42,420 nt of DNA from contig DAXK01000035.1 in assembly GCA_002506365.1 (NCBI GenBank), forward strand, positions 1 to 42,420, in the 5' to 3' direction. This document shows, piece after piece, positions 15,143-23,406 of this stretch. The notes beneath the pieces are model-generated. The model ran no database searches. It was not told the origin of the DNA and saw nothing but the letters and a program-made list of their open reading frames with translations. Each line of letters starts with the position of its first letter. The stretch's first letter is position 1. Both the position numbers and the translations under genes were made by a program. Origin of the DNA: an archaeon UBA583 (lineage in GTDB: Archaea; Nanobdellota; Nanobdellia; Woesearchaeales; UBA583).

Positions 15143-16344
15143 TTAAATTAAATAAATTATTATTAAGTGTGATGTTAGGATTTATGTTGATTGGGAATGT
15201 TTTTTCCTTTTCAGCAGATTTACTTAATACGGATCCAGCTCCAATTGTTGCTGGAGAGTATGCAGATATTACTGTTAGATTTTCTAATGATAAGTCTGAT
15301 AGTGTAAAAGAATATGTTTCTTTTGGGATTGATGATAGTGATTATTATAAGTTAATTGATGGTCCTCGTGATTTAATTTCAAAAGTATATGAGGGAGAGT
15401 ATTTTACTAAGACTTTTAGAGTTTTTTTCTCTGAGGATTTAGAGGCTGGATTTATTGATTTACCTTTTTATGTTATGTCAAATGGTGCTAAACAAACTTT
15501 TAATTTACCTGTTATGATTTCAGGTGTTGATGTGAAACCTAGCTTATATGTTGGGTCAGTAAAGTCTACTCCAAATGAGTTATTGCCTGATACTGAGAAT
15601 AATAAGTTAAGTGTTACTTTACAAAATTTAGGAGATAGAGATGCTGAGTTAGTTTCAGCTAAGTTAGTTATTGATTCAGAATTTGTAACTGAAGGGTATA
15701 GTTATTCTTTAACTGATTCAGTTTCATCTATTGCTGGTGGAAAGGAAGCAGTTTTAGAATTTACTATTGATTTAGAAAAAGAGGTAACTGGGATTGTTCC
15801 TGCTAAAGTTATTTTAAATTATAGATATGAGTCTGCTGTAGGAAATAATTTTGAGGTTGTTTCAATGGATTTACCTTTGGATATTAGAATTACTGCGGCT
15901 CCTAGATTAGAGATTTCAAATGTTGAATTAGTTGATAATTTTAAGATTGGGTCAATTGATAATAAGGTTAGATTGAGTATTAAAAATATTGGGACAGAGG
16001 ATGCTAGAGATGTAAGAGTTAGATTGTCTCCAGATATTTCATATCCTTTTGTTTATAATGAATTAACTCAGTATGTTACTTCAAATATTGATGTTGGTGA
16101 AACTTCAGTTGTTGAATTTAAGGTTGAAGTTTTAAATACTGCTGATGCTAGAGATTATGGAGTTACTGCTAATTTAGAGTCAGTTGTTGGAGATTCTAGA
16201 TATTCAAGTGAAGATACAGTTACTTTATCTGTGACTGAGGGAAAGAAAAGTTCAACAGGAAGCACAGGTAAAATTATTATTGCAATTATTTTAATTTGTT
16301 CAACTTTATTTGGGTTTATGACTCTTAGAAATAGAAAAAAATAA
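15139..16344 (+). CDS. S-layer-like (COG1361-type) extracellular protein, partner of the exporter
   Basis: 401 residues: signal peptide (LLLSVMLGFMLIGNVFSFSA), several Ig-like beta domains of the CARDB/NEW3 type (repeated SxxNxGxxxAxDVxV patterns such as LSIKNIGTEDARDVRVRLS and VTLQNLGDRDAELVSAKLV), and a C-terminal anchor (about 378-395) ending RNRKK. The ATGA overlap with the exporter gene means translational coupling and probably equal dosage. COG1361 proteins next to RND exporters are a known archaeal pairing. It probably forms the extracellular part of the export machine, in the place of the bacterial adaptor/outer-membrane parts; that role is inferred. Confidence 0.82.
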   Translation: MIKLNKLLLSVMLGFMLIGNVFSFSADLLNTDPAPIVAGEYADITVRFSNDKSDSVKEYVSFGIDDSDYYKLIDGPRDLISKVYEGEYFTKTFRVFFSEDLEAGFIDLPFYVMSNGAKQTFNLPVMISGVDVKPSLYVGSVKSTPNELLPDTENNKLSVTLQNLGDRDAELVSAKLVIDSEFVTEGYSYSLTDSVSSIAGGKEAVLEFTIDLEKEVTGIVPAKVILNYRYESAVGNNFEVVSMDLPLDIRITAAPRLEISNVELVDNFKIGSIDNKVRLSIKNIGTEDARDVRVRLSPDISYPFVYNELTQYVTSNIDVGETSVVEFKVEVLNTADARDYGVTANLESVVGDSRYSSEDTVTLSVTEGKKSSTGSTGKIIIAIILICSTLFGFMTLRNRKK

Positions 16345-16508
16345 TTTAATTATTTATTTATTTCTATATTTTTTTATTTTGAGAATTTAAATTAATTTTA
16401 AATTTTTATTTTGTGTGTGTTTATTTTTGATTTATTGTTGTGTTATTATTCTGTTATTATTGTTTTAGATACAATTATTTTATATATTGGGATTTTTATT
16501 TTTTAGTT

Positions 16509-17054
16509 ATGAAGAATTTTTTAAATAAAAAAGCTGCTGAACTTGCAGTTAATACTGTTGTTATGATGATTATTGGACTTACGGTTTTTGGTTTGGGTAT
16601 GGGATTGTTTGGTAAGATTTCAGGAGATGCAGAGGGTGAAATTGATGATTTAAATAATAAAATTAAATCAGATATTGCAAATTTAGAGTGTGATGGTGAT
16701 GAGTGGATTTGTGTTCCAAGTTATAAGTTAAAAAATGGAGCTACAACTACTTTTGAGATGTTTATTTCAAATCATGGAGGTAGTTCTGATAGGTTTACTA
16801 TTAGTTTAGATTTAGATAATATTGATGGAAAATTAGGTATTGATAAGTCTGGGACTTGTGGGGCTGTGATTGTTAATTATTTACAAGGTCAAAGTGTAAA
16901 TGTGAAGTCAGGGTTTTCTGCTAGTATGCCTTTTATTGTAAAGGCTACAAGAGTTTCTAAGACTCCTTGTAGTTTTATTTCAACAGCTACTTTAACTAAG
17001 GATGCTGATCCTAGTTTTAGTGAGAAAACTTCTATTATTGTAAGAGTTGAGTAA
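16509..17054 (+). CDS. Class III signal peptide protein, pseudopilin-like
   Basis: 181 residues. The N-terminus MKNFLNKKAAELAVNTVV is the typical DPANN/archaeal class III signal (KKA|ELAVNT followed by a hydrophobic helix ending near GLFGKISG). Residues 40-181 form a small beta-rich domain with four cysteines. The frame opens at 16440, but residues before Met 16509 are aromatic junk, and a TATA-like TTTATATATT about 28 bases upstream of 16509 fits a leaderless start. It follows the exporter genes, but with its own promoter. Confidence 0.78.
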   Translation: MKNFLNKKAAELAVNTVVMMIIGLTVFGLGMGLFGKISGDAEGEIDDLNNKIKSDIANLECDGDEWICVPSYKLKNGATTTFEMFISNHGGSSDRFTISLDLDNIDGKLGIDKSGTCGAVIVNYLQGQSVNVKSGFSASMPFIVKATRVSKTPCSFISTATLTKDADPSFSEKTSIIVRVE

Positions 17055-17065
17055 TTTTTATAGGT

Positions 17066-17092
17066 CTTTGTGAAAACAATGTTTTCTCAAAG
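17066..17092 (+). terminator. Hairpin terminator after the pseudopilin gene
   Basis: CTTTGTGAAAAC (17066-17077) pairs with GTTTTCTCAAAG (17081-17092) with a single mismatch and the 3-base loop AAT, 12 bases after the stop; a T-rich tract follows. The core is repeated at 21515-21537. Confidence 0.6.
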
Positions 17093-17221
17093 TATTTTTA
17101 CTATATATATTTTTTATTTTTATAACACATAATGTTTTTAAAGAGTATTTTATTTATTTTTACTAGATATATACAAATAAGAGTATTTTACTTATTTTAT
17201 TAAATTTTAATTAATGTAAAA

Positions 17222-18349
17222 ATGGCACATGAGGAACTTAAAGAAAGAATTGAAGAGCTTGAGGCTGAACTTAAAGGGACTAAGGTTAATAAGAAAACTG
17301 AGATGGCCGTTGGGCAACTTAAGGCTAAAATTTCAAAGTTAAAGGAAGAATTAGAGGTTAAGTTATCTTCAGGAGGTAAGGGTGGAGAAGGTTTTGCTGT
17401 TAAAAAGGAAGGAGATGCAACTGTTGGATTTTTAGGTAAACCTTCTGTTGGTAAGTCTACTTTACTTGGAGCTTGTACTAATAAGGAGTCTAAAATTGGA
17501 GCTTATGAGTTTACAACTTTGGATGTAATTCCTGGACTTTTACATTATAAACATACAAATTTGCAGTTATTGGATTTACCAGGTATTATTGATAAGGCTG
17601 CGGATAATCGTGGGTTTGGTAAGAAAGTTTTGAGTGTTGTGCGTGCTTGTGATTTAGTTGTTTTTGTTTTAGATTCTAGATTTGTTTTAGAGGAGATGGA
17701 GATGTTATTAACTGAAACTCATAAGGCGGGATTGAGGTTTAATTCTATGAGACCAAATTTAGAGATTAATAAAACTCACAAAGGAGGTGTTTCTGTTCCT
17801 TTAAATAATTCAAAGGAGACTGTTCCTTATGAATTAATTGAGCAAGTAATGTCTGATTTGAAGTTTACAAATGTTGAAGTAATTATTCATGAGAGAAATT
17901 TAAATGTTGAGGATTTTGTTGATGCTTGTTATGGAAATTTACAGTATTCTCATGGAGTTATTTGTATTAATAAGTTGGATTTATTTTCTCATGATGAGAT
18001 TAGAGAAAAAATTGCTTTATTGAAGGAGAAATATCCAGATTATGCTATAACTGGGGTTTCTGCTGATAAAAAGTTAAATTTAGATGGGTTTAAAGAATTT
18101 GTTTGGACTCAGTTAGGGTTTATGCATGTTTATTTAAAAGAGAGAAAATCTGAACCTGATTTTGAGAAACCTTTAGTTGTTGAGAGATTTGATAATGTTA
18201 AGAGAGTTTGTGAGAAAATTCATAGAAGTATGTTTGAGAAGTTTAGGTTTGCAAAGATTAAGGGTGATTCTGTAAAGTTTGATTGGCAACAAGTAGGTCT
18301 TGAGCATAGAGTTGAACCTGGTGATATAATTGAAATCTTTCAAAGGTAG
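17222..18349 (+). CDS. DRG-family GTP-binding protein
   Basis: 375-residue GTPase of the OBG/DRG group that binds ribosomes and RNA in archaea and eukaryotes. An N-terminal coiled coil (MAHEELKERIEELEAELKG, about 1-48) leads into the G domain: G1 GKPSVGKST (72-80), FTTLDVIPG (switch I), G3 DLPGI, and G4 NKLD near 250. A helical insert typical of DRG interrupts the G domain, and a C-terminal TGS domain (about 295-375) ends VEPGDIIEIFQR. Length and domain order match archaeal Drg proteins. It stands alone, with its own AT-rich upstream region. Confidence 0.95.
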   Translation: MAHEELKERIEELEAELKGTKVNKKTEMAVGQLKAKISKLKEELEVKLSSGGKGGEGFAVKKEGDATVGFLGKPSVGKSTLLGACTNKESKIGAYEFTTLDVIPGLLHYKHTNLQLLDLPGIIDKAADNRGFGKKVLSVVRACDLVVFVLDSRFVLEEMEMLLTETHKAGLRFNSMRPNLEINKTHKGGVSVPLNNSKETVPYELIEQVMSDLKFTNVEVIIHERNLNVEDFVDACYGNLQYSHGVICINKLDLFSHDEIREKIALLKEKYPDYAITGVSADKKLNLDGFKEFVWTQLGFMHVYLKERKSEPDFEKPLVVERFDNVKRVCEKIHRSMFEKFRFAKIKGDSVKFDWQQVGLEHRVEPGDIIEIFQR

Positions 18350-18388
18350 ATTTTGATTATGTTTTTATAATTTTTAATTTAATTTATT

Positions 18389-18613
18389 TTATTCTAGTTT
18401 TAAGTATTTATTTGAAATTTGAGTAAATTTAATAAAGTAAAATATTACGAGTGAAAATGAGATTGCTGGTGGGAGAAAACTAATTAAAAATCCTTTTTCT
18501 AGACTGATTAATGTCCAATATATCATAACTGTTCCTATTGTAATTGTTGCCCAGAATTGTAGAAAAAATTTAATGTGGTTATATTTTTTTTCAATTTTAT
18601 TATTGTTTTCCAT
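18389..18613 (-). CDS. Small two-helix membrane protein
   Basis: 74 residues: a charged N-terminus (MENNNKIEKKYNHIK), two membrane helices (about 16-35 and 40-62), and a short polar end. Convergent with the DRG gene. No family recognised; the alternation of charged ends and hydrophobic cores supports a real protein. Confidence 0.55.
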   Translation of the reverse strand: MENNNKIEKKYNHIKFFLQFWATITIGTVMIYWTLISLEKGFLISFLPPAISFSLVIFYFIKFTQISNKYLKLE

Positions 18614-18732
18614 TTATATTATTATTTTTATATTGTTTTAAATATATAAATTTGAAGTTTAATTATTTGAATATAATTAGATTTTTAGAAAAGTTTTGGT
18701 TAAATTTATTTTTATTTTTATTGTATTGATTT

Positions 18733-19230
18733 TTATTTTTGGTATTGCATAAATTCTCCCATTATTTTGAAGTTTTCAATTTCAAATAGTTGTTTTAATT
18801 CAAAGATTTCTAATTTGTGTTCAAAGTTAATAAAGTGAATGTTTGAATTTTGATTAAGTATATTTTTTAGTTCTTTAATTAGTGCTAGTCCAGTGTAGAA
18901 TGTTGAGTATTGGATTTGAATGTTTTCGATGTCTATTTTGGCTCCTCTAATTAGTGTTGATATAAATCCTATAAATTGTTGGTTTGAGAATAGTAAAAAA
19001 TAATTTAAATTTTCATAGTTAAATTGTTTAATAGTTAAGTTTTCAGCAATTGGTTGGTTTGTGATTCCAATGTTTTCTAAGTATTTTAATAAATTTTCAT
19101 TAAATTTTGTTTCATTTTCAAATTTATTTTCTAATGCGATTTCTGAAATTTTATTTTCTGCTTTATTACTGTCATTTTCAATGTATTTTTTTAATTGAAA
19201 TTTTAATTTTTGTTTTATTTGTTCATTCAT
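18733..19230 (-). CDS. GNAT-like protein, degenerate paralogue of its neighbour
   Basis: 165 residues. It aligns with the adjacent acetyltransferase: ENLTIKQFNYENLNYFLLF with NNLTLNQLNYEGDIFYLLF, and QQFIGFIS with ETFIGFTQ. The acetyl-CoA loop (RGQGFGT in the neighbour) is replaced by YSTFYTGLAL, lacking the Gly-x-Gly core, so catalysis is doubtful. It may be a pseudoenzyme or a binding partner. It lies 34 bases downstream of the intact copy on the same strand, so it probably arose by tandem duplication. Confidence 0.65.
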   Translation of the reverse strand: MNEQIKQKLKFQLKKYIENDSNKAENKISEIALENKFENETKFNENLLKYLENIGITNQPIAENLTIKQFNYENLNYFLLFSNQQFIGFISTLIRGAKIDIENIQIQYSTFYTGLALIKELKNILNQNSNIHFINFEHKLEIFELKQLFEIENFKIMGEFMQYQK

Positions 19231-19264
19231 TTTTTAATTTTAAAATAATTAATTTTCACAGATA

Positions 19265-19714
19265 TTATTGGTTGATGTTTAATACCATTAATTCCCCTTT
19301 ATTTTCAAATCCTTGTTTTAGTCTAAATTGTTTTCCGTTTTCAATACCGTCAGGTTGGGAAATTATCTTTTTAAATTGTTTATTTTGTTTACCAATGTTT
19401 ATTACAATATCTGATAAAATTGTTCCAAATCCTTGTCCTCTAAAGTTATTGTTTATTTTTGTAATGTCAATCCAGATTTCATCGTTATTAAATCTAATTT
19501 GTGTAAATCCAATAAATGTTTCTTGGTTGAATAAAAGGTAAAATATGTCACCTTCATAATTTAGTTGGTTTAGTGTTAGGTTATTTTTGATTTTTTCGGA
19601 ATTGTCAAATTTTACTTTTTTTGAAAATTCTTCAATTTTTCTTGTCCATTTCTCATCGTTGTCTTGTATAAATAGTTTTTTTAGAAAACTTACTATAAAA
19701 AATTTGTCATCCAT
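19265..19714 (-). CDS. GNAT-family N-acetyltransferase
   Basis: 149 residues. It has the GNAT strand-4/strand-5 pattern with acetyl-CoA motif A, NNFRGQGFGTILSDIVI, preceded by IWIDITKIN and followed by a final strand FRLKQGFENKGELMVL. Transfers acetyl from acetyl-CoA to an unknown amine. It is the upstream member of a tandem pair on the minus strand and is divergent from cbf5, whose start lies 50 bases away, so the two share a promoter region. Confidence 0.8.
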   Translation of the reverse strand: MDDKFFIVSFLKKLFIQDNDEKWTRKIEEFSKKVKFDNSEKIKNNLTLNQLNYEGDIFYLLFNQETFIGFTQIRFNNDEIWIDITKINNNFRGQGFGTILSDIVINIGKQNKQFKKIISQPDGIENGKQFRLKQGFENKGELMVLNINQ

Positions 19715-19763
19715 ATTTTATTTTTAGGTTATGTTTTTAAATAATTATGTCTTAATTTATATT

Positions 19764-20837
19764 ATGAATAAAAATTGTGAAGGAAATTTAATTTTAAAAT
19801 CAACTCAATTTTCTTGTGATGAGTTAGGGACTTATCCAGAGGAGAGAAATATTGATGAATTATTGGAGAAAGGGTTTGTAAATATTGATAAGGATTGTGG
19901 TCCTACTTCTCATACGACTGCTGATAATGTGAAACATGTTTTAGGAGTTTCTAAATCTGGGCATTCAGGAACTTTAGATCCAAAAGTTACTGGGACTTTG
20001 GTTATGGGGTTAGGTAGAGCTACAAGATTAATGGAGTATATGTTAAAATCAGATAAGGTTTATATTTGTTTAATGTATGTTCATAAACCTGTTTCAAAGG
20101 AGAAAGTTTTAGAGGGGTTAAAAAAATTTACTGGGGAGATTATGCAAATGCCTCCGATTGTATCTGCTGTTAAGCGTCAGTTAAGACCTAGAACTATTTA
20201 TTCTATTGATTTATTAGATTATGAGGATAATGGACAAAATATTTTATTTAAGGTTAGTTGTCAACATGGAACTTATATTAGAAAGTTATGTTCTGATTTA
20301 GGGGAGTTTTTTGGAGTTGGAGCTCAGATGGCTGAACTTAGGCGTGTGAAGGCTGGACCTTTTACTGAGGATGATTTTAGTATTGGTGTGGATAAGTTAA
20401 GAAATTTATATAATTTATATTTAAAACATGATGATGGTTTGCAAAATTTAGATAGTATGAGTAGATTTGAGCAAGAACTTAGAAAGTATGTTCGACCAAT
20501 GGAAGATTTATTGTGTGAGTTTAAGAAAATTTATGTTCATGATTCAAGTATTGATTCTTTGTCTCATGGTTATGATTTAGCTGTTCCAGGAGTTTCAAAG
20601 TTATCAGAGAATATTGTAAAGGATGAAGTTGTTGCAATTTTATCTAGTAAGGGGGAGTTAATTGCTATGGGGACAGCGATTATGGATTCTGATATGATTA
20701 TGGATGCAAAGTTTGGTATGTGTGCAACAATTGATAAGGTATTTATGGATGTTGGGTATTATCCAAAGATTGAGTATTTTAAGGAAAAGTATCCTGAGCA
20801 GTTTGTTGTATCAAGAAAAGAAAGAGGATTAGAATAA
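19764..20837 (+). CDS. cbf5: Archaeal tRNA/rRNA pseudouridine synthase Cbf5 (H/ACA RNP catalytic subunit)
   Basis: 357 residues. Converts uridine to pseudouridine in rRNA with H/ACA guide RNAs and can act on tRNA U55. The TruB-like domain shows KGFVNIDKDCGPTSH and GHSGTLDPKVTGTLV with catalytic Asp72. VSCQHGTYIRKLCSDLG and AELRRVKAGPF follow, then a C-terminal PUA domain (about 245-335, ending in VFMDVGYYPK). The RNIDELLEKG segment before the fold is the archaeal/eukaryotic Cbf5 type, not bacterial TruB. The frame opens at 19731, but the protein starts naturally at ATG 19764. A strong hairpin overlaps its stop. Confidence 0.95.
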   Translation: MNKNCEGNLILKSTQFSCDELGTYPEERNIDELLEKGFVNIDKDCGPTSHTTADNVKHVLGVSKSGHSGTLDPKVTGTLVMGLGRATRLMEYMLKSDKVYICLMYVHKPVSKEKVLEGLKKFTGEIMQMPPIVSAVKRQLRPRTIYSIDLLDYEDNGQNILFKVSCQHGTYIRKLCSDLGEFFGVGAQMAELRRVKAGPFTEDDFSIGVDKLRNLYNLYLKHDDGLQNLDSMSRFEQELRKYVRPMEDLLCEFKKIYVHDSSIDSLSHGYDLAVPGVSKLSENIVKDEVVAILSSKGELIAMGTAIMDSDMIMDAKFGMCATIDKVFMDVGYYPKIEYFKEKYPEQFVVSRKERGLE

Positions 20838-20865
20838 TTAAAACTTTAGTTTTAATTATTCTAAT
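20828..20865 (+). terminator. Perfect 18-bp hairpin between convergent genes
   Basis: ATTAGAATAATTAAAACT (20828-20845) is followed after two bases by its exact reverse complement (20848-20865). It overlaps the last codons and stop of cbf5 and ends 13 bases before the stop of the convergent NTPase gene. T-rich sequence follows on both strands, so it can serve as a bidirectional terminator. Confidence 0.7.
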
Positions 20866-20877
20866 TTAGTTAATTGT

Positions 20878-21423
20878 TTATTTAATTATTTTTATTGTTG
20901 ATTCAATTCTTTGGATTTGTGAACCTGTAAGAGTTATAAAGTTAATTTTATATTGTTTTAATAATTCTTGAATGATTTTATTTATATCTTTTTGAGATTG
21001 TTTTGATTCAAATTGTTTGTTTCTTTGAATAAATTCAAATTCAATTGGTATGTATATAATTAAGTTATAGTTTTTGATATTTTCTAATATTAATTTTTGA
21101 ATTTTTGAATAGTCTAATTCTTTTTTTAGTAAGTATTTAGTAAAGTAAATTATCCATGCAAAATCATAGATTATTCCTCCTTCAGATAATAATATTTTTT
21201 GTTTTTTTTCTAATTGTATTCTATTTTGAATTGTTTTAATTGATAATTCTAATATTTGGTTTGAATTTAAATCTTTAAATTCTAAATTTGGAAATAATTC
21301 TTTTTTAGTTTGGTTAAATTGTGGATGAATTGAGTATGTGTTGAATTTAGTTCTTAATTCTCCAATTAGTGTAGATTTTCCAACACAAGGTGCTCCGAGG
21401 ATACAAATTTTATCAAATTTCAT
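20878..21423 (-). CDS. P-loop NTPase, AAA/kinase-like
   Basis: 181 residues. The Walker A motif GAPCVGKST (about 10-18) opens a strand (KICILGAP). The second half keeps a kinase-like pattern: ILLSEGGIIYDFAWI as the substrate/Walker B-like strand and NLIIYIPIEFEFIQ as a later strand. This resembles small AAA_28/NadR-type ATP-binding proteins. Substrate unknown. It is downstream of nrdR on the same strand, separated by an unusual 230-base hairpin region, so co-transcription is uncertain. Confidence 0.72.
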   Translation of the reverse strand: MKFDKICILGAPCVGKSTLIGELRTKFNTYSIHPQFNQTKKELFPNLEFKDLNSNQILELSIKTIQNRIQLEKKQKILLSEGGIIYDFAWIIYFTKYLLKKELDYSKIQKLILENIKNYNLIIYIPIEFEFIQRNKQFESKQSQKDINKIIQELLKQYKINFITLTGSQIQRIESTIKIIK

Positions 21424-21438
21424 TTATTTATTATTTTA

Positions 21439-21698
21439 ATTTTATTTTTTTTGAGGTTTATTTCTATAAGTAATACCTTTAAAGTCTCAAGAAATTTGGG
21501 AAATTTCTAAGCCGTTGTGAAAACAATGTTTTCACAAAGTTTAATTTTGTCAATTTTGTCAATTTTGTTTAAAAATCGGAGATTTTTAATCCATTTTTAC
21601 AAAGTAAAAATATTTCATAAATTTAATCGTTAAATAATAATTAATTATGATTTTATTTTTTTTGAGGTTTATTTCTATAAGTTATACCTTTAAAGTCT
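21439..21698. repeat. Duplicated 49-bp 3' end of nrdR
   Basis: 21439-21487 and 21650-21698 agree at 48 of 49 positions by eye. The second copy is the true end of nrdR on the minus strand; the first is a remnant encoding the same last residues (DFKGITYRNKPQKK plus stop) with one silent change. The spacer between them carries tandem AATTTTGTC units also seen just inside nrdR, so the duplication probably extended further and decayed. Confidence 0.8.
21490..21610. repeat. Cluster of four short hairpins
   Basis: Four inverted repeats follow one another: AGAAATTT/AAATTTCT (21490-21508), TTGTGAAAAC/GTTTTCACAA (21515-21537), AAAAATC/GATTTTT (21571-21587) and TTTTTAC/GTAAAAA (21594-21610), each with a 3-base loop. 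On the minus strand they follow nrdR, so one or more may end its transcript. The second shares its core with the terminator at 17066-17092. Confidence 0.7.
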
Positions 21699-22141
21699 TT
21701 AATTTTGTCAATTTCTTTCATAAATTCATTCATTGAAGCATAATTGTTGTGAACAATTGCATATTTTAAAAAGGCAATTTCGTCTAAATCTTTAATGTTT
21801 TTTAATACAAATTTACCAATTGCTTGAGTTGGAATATGTTCTTCTTTAACTTTTTTTAAGTCAATTAAAACTGAGTCTAATACATTTTCAATTTGTTCAA
21901 GTGTAATTGGTCTTTTTTCACAGGATTTTAGTAAACTTCTTTTAATTTTTTGAATGTTAAATTCTTCAACTTTCCCGTTTGATTTTTTAACTTCTAAATC
22001 AAGTTTTAAAACTTTTTCATATGTTGAAAATCTTTTTTCACAGTTTTGACATTGTCTTCTTCTTTTAATTGAGGTTCCATCTTTAGAGTCTCTAGAGTCA
22101 GATACTTTTGTGTCGTCGTGTTCGCAATATGGGCATTTCAT
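21653..22141 (-). CDS. nrdR: NrdR-type ribonucleotide reductase repressor
   Basis: 162 residues, the usual NrdR length. A zinc ribbon with C3/C6 (CPYC) and C31/C34 (CQNC), the family signature DSRDSKDGTSIKRRRQC, then ATP-cone residues about 48-138 (VKKSNGKVEEFNIQKIKRSL, FVLKNIKDLDEIAFLKYAIVH). In bacteria NrdR binds ATP/dATP and represses ribonucleotide reductase genes at paired NrdR boxes. It is mainly a bacterial family, so its presence beside archaeal genes is notable. No reductase gene is in the window. It is divergent from the M29-like gene, with 103 bases between starts. Confidence 0.92.
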   Translation of the reverse strand: MKCPYCEHDDTKVSDSRDSKDGTSIKRRRQCQNCEKRFSTYEKVLKLDLEVKKSNGKVEEFNIQKIKRSLLKSCEKRPITLEQIENVLDSVLIDLKKVKEEHIPTQAIGKFVLKNIKDLDEIAFLKYAIVHNNYASMNEFMKEIDKIKDFKGITYRNKPQKK

Positions 22142-22213
22142 AAATTATATTTGTATTTTTATGTTTATATAATTTATGTGTTTTTTTAGTTTACATGAAT
22201 TTTATAGGGTTAC

Positions 22214-22222
22214 TTTATAAAT
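22214..22222 (+). promoter_or_regulatory. TATA box of the M29-like gene
   Basis: TTTATAAAT is centred 27 bases before ATG 22245, as expected for an archaeal leaderless transcript. Confidence 0.6.
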
Positions 22223-22244
22223 TTATATTTCTTCATTATTTTAT

Positions 22245-23345
22245 ATGGAAAGTATTGATATTAATACAGTAAAATTAGTTGAAAATTGTAGTAAAATTGT
22301 GACAGAGAATTTTAAAATTACACATGATAATAAAGTTTTAATTTTTTTTGATAATGTGTGTCCTTTAAGTTTTATTATTGCTAAAGGATATGTTAAGGCT
22401 TGTGAGGTTTTAAAGATTAATTGTGAGTTAATTAATTTTTATGAGTTTGGAGGTTTAGATAATCCAGATTCTTTAGATGAGGAAAAATTGTCTAATTTTG
22501 ATGATGAAAAAGTAAAATTGAAAGTTGAGGAATTAAATAAAGGAGATTTAGTTGTTTTATCTCAAAGTTCTTCTTTTAGAATGAGTAAGTATAGGTGGAG
22601 AAATCTTTTACATGATTTAGATTTAAAGGTTGCTGAGCATGCACATATGAGAATGAATGAGGAAACTGAATATAATACTTATATTCAAAGTTTAAATTAT
22701 GATTTACCACATTATAAGAAAACTGCCGCATTTTTATCTGAAAAAATTGAGAAAGCAAATTCTATTAAGTTAATTTCTGATTCTGGAAAGGTTTTAGAGT
22801 TTTCTGGGAAAATGGATAAGGTTTATGAGAATGCTGCTAATTTTGAAGGAAAAAAGGATTGGGGAAGTAGGTTTCCAGTTGGAGAAGTTTTTACTGAGAG
22901 TTTAGATTTATCAACTTTAAATGGTGAGTTTGAAATTTATGCTTTTCCAAAGTTAGATCATAAAACTGAATTATGTGAAAATTTCACGTGTAAGGTTGAA
23001 GGTGGTTTTATTGTATCTCATAATGGTCCAGAGAAATTTGATGAATTATTTCAGTTGTTACAGGCTGAAAATCCTGAAGGAGTTTGTTATATTCGTGAAC
23101 TTGGTTTAGGTATGAATAGAGGAATTAAAAGAGATACTCGTCTTGGAGATATTTCTAGTTATGAGAGACATGAAGGAGTTCATTTTTCACTTGGTATGAA
23201 ACATGGTATTTATAGGAAAAAGTTAATTGCAAAATATGGGAAAAAGTTTTTTCAACGATATCATATTGATGTGTTTGTTGGAGTTTCAGAAATTTTAATT
23301 GATGGTGAAAAAGTTTTTGAGTTTGGAAAAGGATATTTGTGTTAA
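22245..23345 (+). CDS. M29-like (thermophilic) metallo-aminopeptidase
   Basis: 366 residues. An N-terminal alpha/beta half (KVLIFFDNVCPLSFIIAKGY) and a C-terminal half carry the metal ligands known for AmpS/AmpT enzymes: GSRFPVGEVFTE (Glu214), ELGLGMN (Glu285), GVHFSLG (His313) and YHIDVF (His340, Asp342). These would hold two metal ions that activate water to cut N-terminal residues from peptides. It is a little shorter than bacterial M29 enzymes (about 410) and diverged elsewhere. Divergent from nrdR. It has its own TATA box and a strong terminator. Confidence 0.8.
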   Translation: MESIDINTVKLVENCSKIVTENFKITHDNKVLIFFDNVCPLSFIIAKGYVKACEVLKINCELINFYEFGGLDNPDSLDEEKLSNFDDEKVKLKVEELNKGDLVVLSQSSSFRMSKYRWRNLLHDLDLKVAEHAHMRMNEETEYNTYIQSLNYDLPHYKKTAAFLSEKIEKANSIKLISDSGKVLEFSGKMDKVYENAANFEGKKDWGSRFPVGEVFTESLDLSTLNGEFEIYAFPKLDHKTELCENFTCKVEGGFIVSHNGPEKFDELFQLLQAENPEGVCYIRELGLGMNRGIKRDTRLGDISSYERHEGVHFSLGMKHGIYRKKLIAKYGKKFFQRYHIDVFVGVSEILIDGEKVFEFGKGYLC

Positions 23346-23365
23346 TTTTCTCTTTTGAGAAAATT
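23344..23365 (+). terminator. Hairpin terminator of the M29-like gene
   Basis: AATTTTCTC and GAGAAAATT form a perfect 9-bp stem with loop TTTT, starting at the stop codon, followed by a long T-rich tract. Confidence 0.75.
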
Positions 23366-23406
23366 ATTTTTTTATTTTATTTTTATTTATATTATTTATT
23401 ATTATT

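Noticed and set aside
19107..19541. 144-codon plus-strand frame across the two GNAT genes
   Set aside because: Phe/Cys/Leu-rich antisense product spanning two recognised genes.
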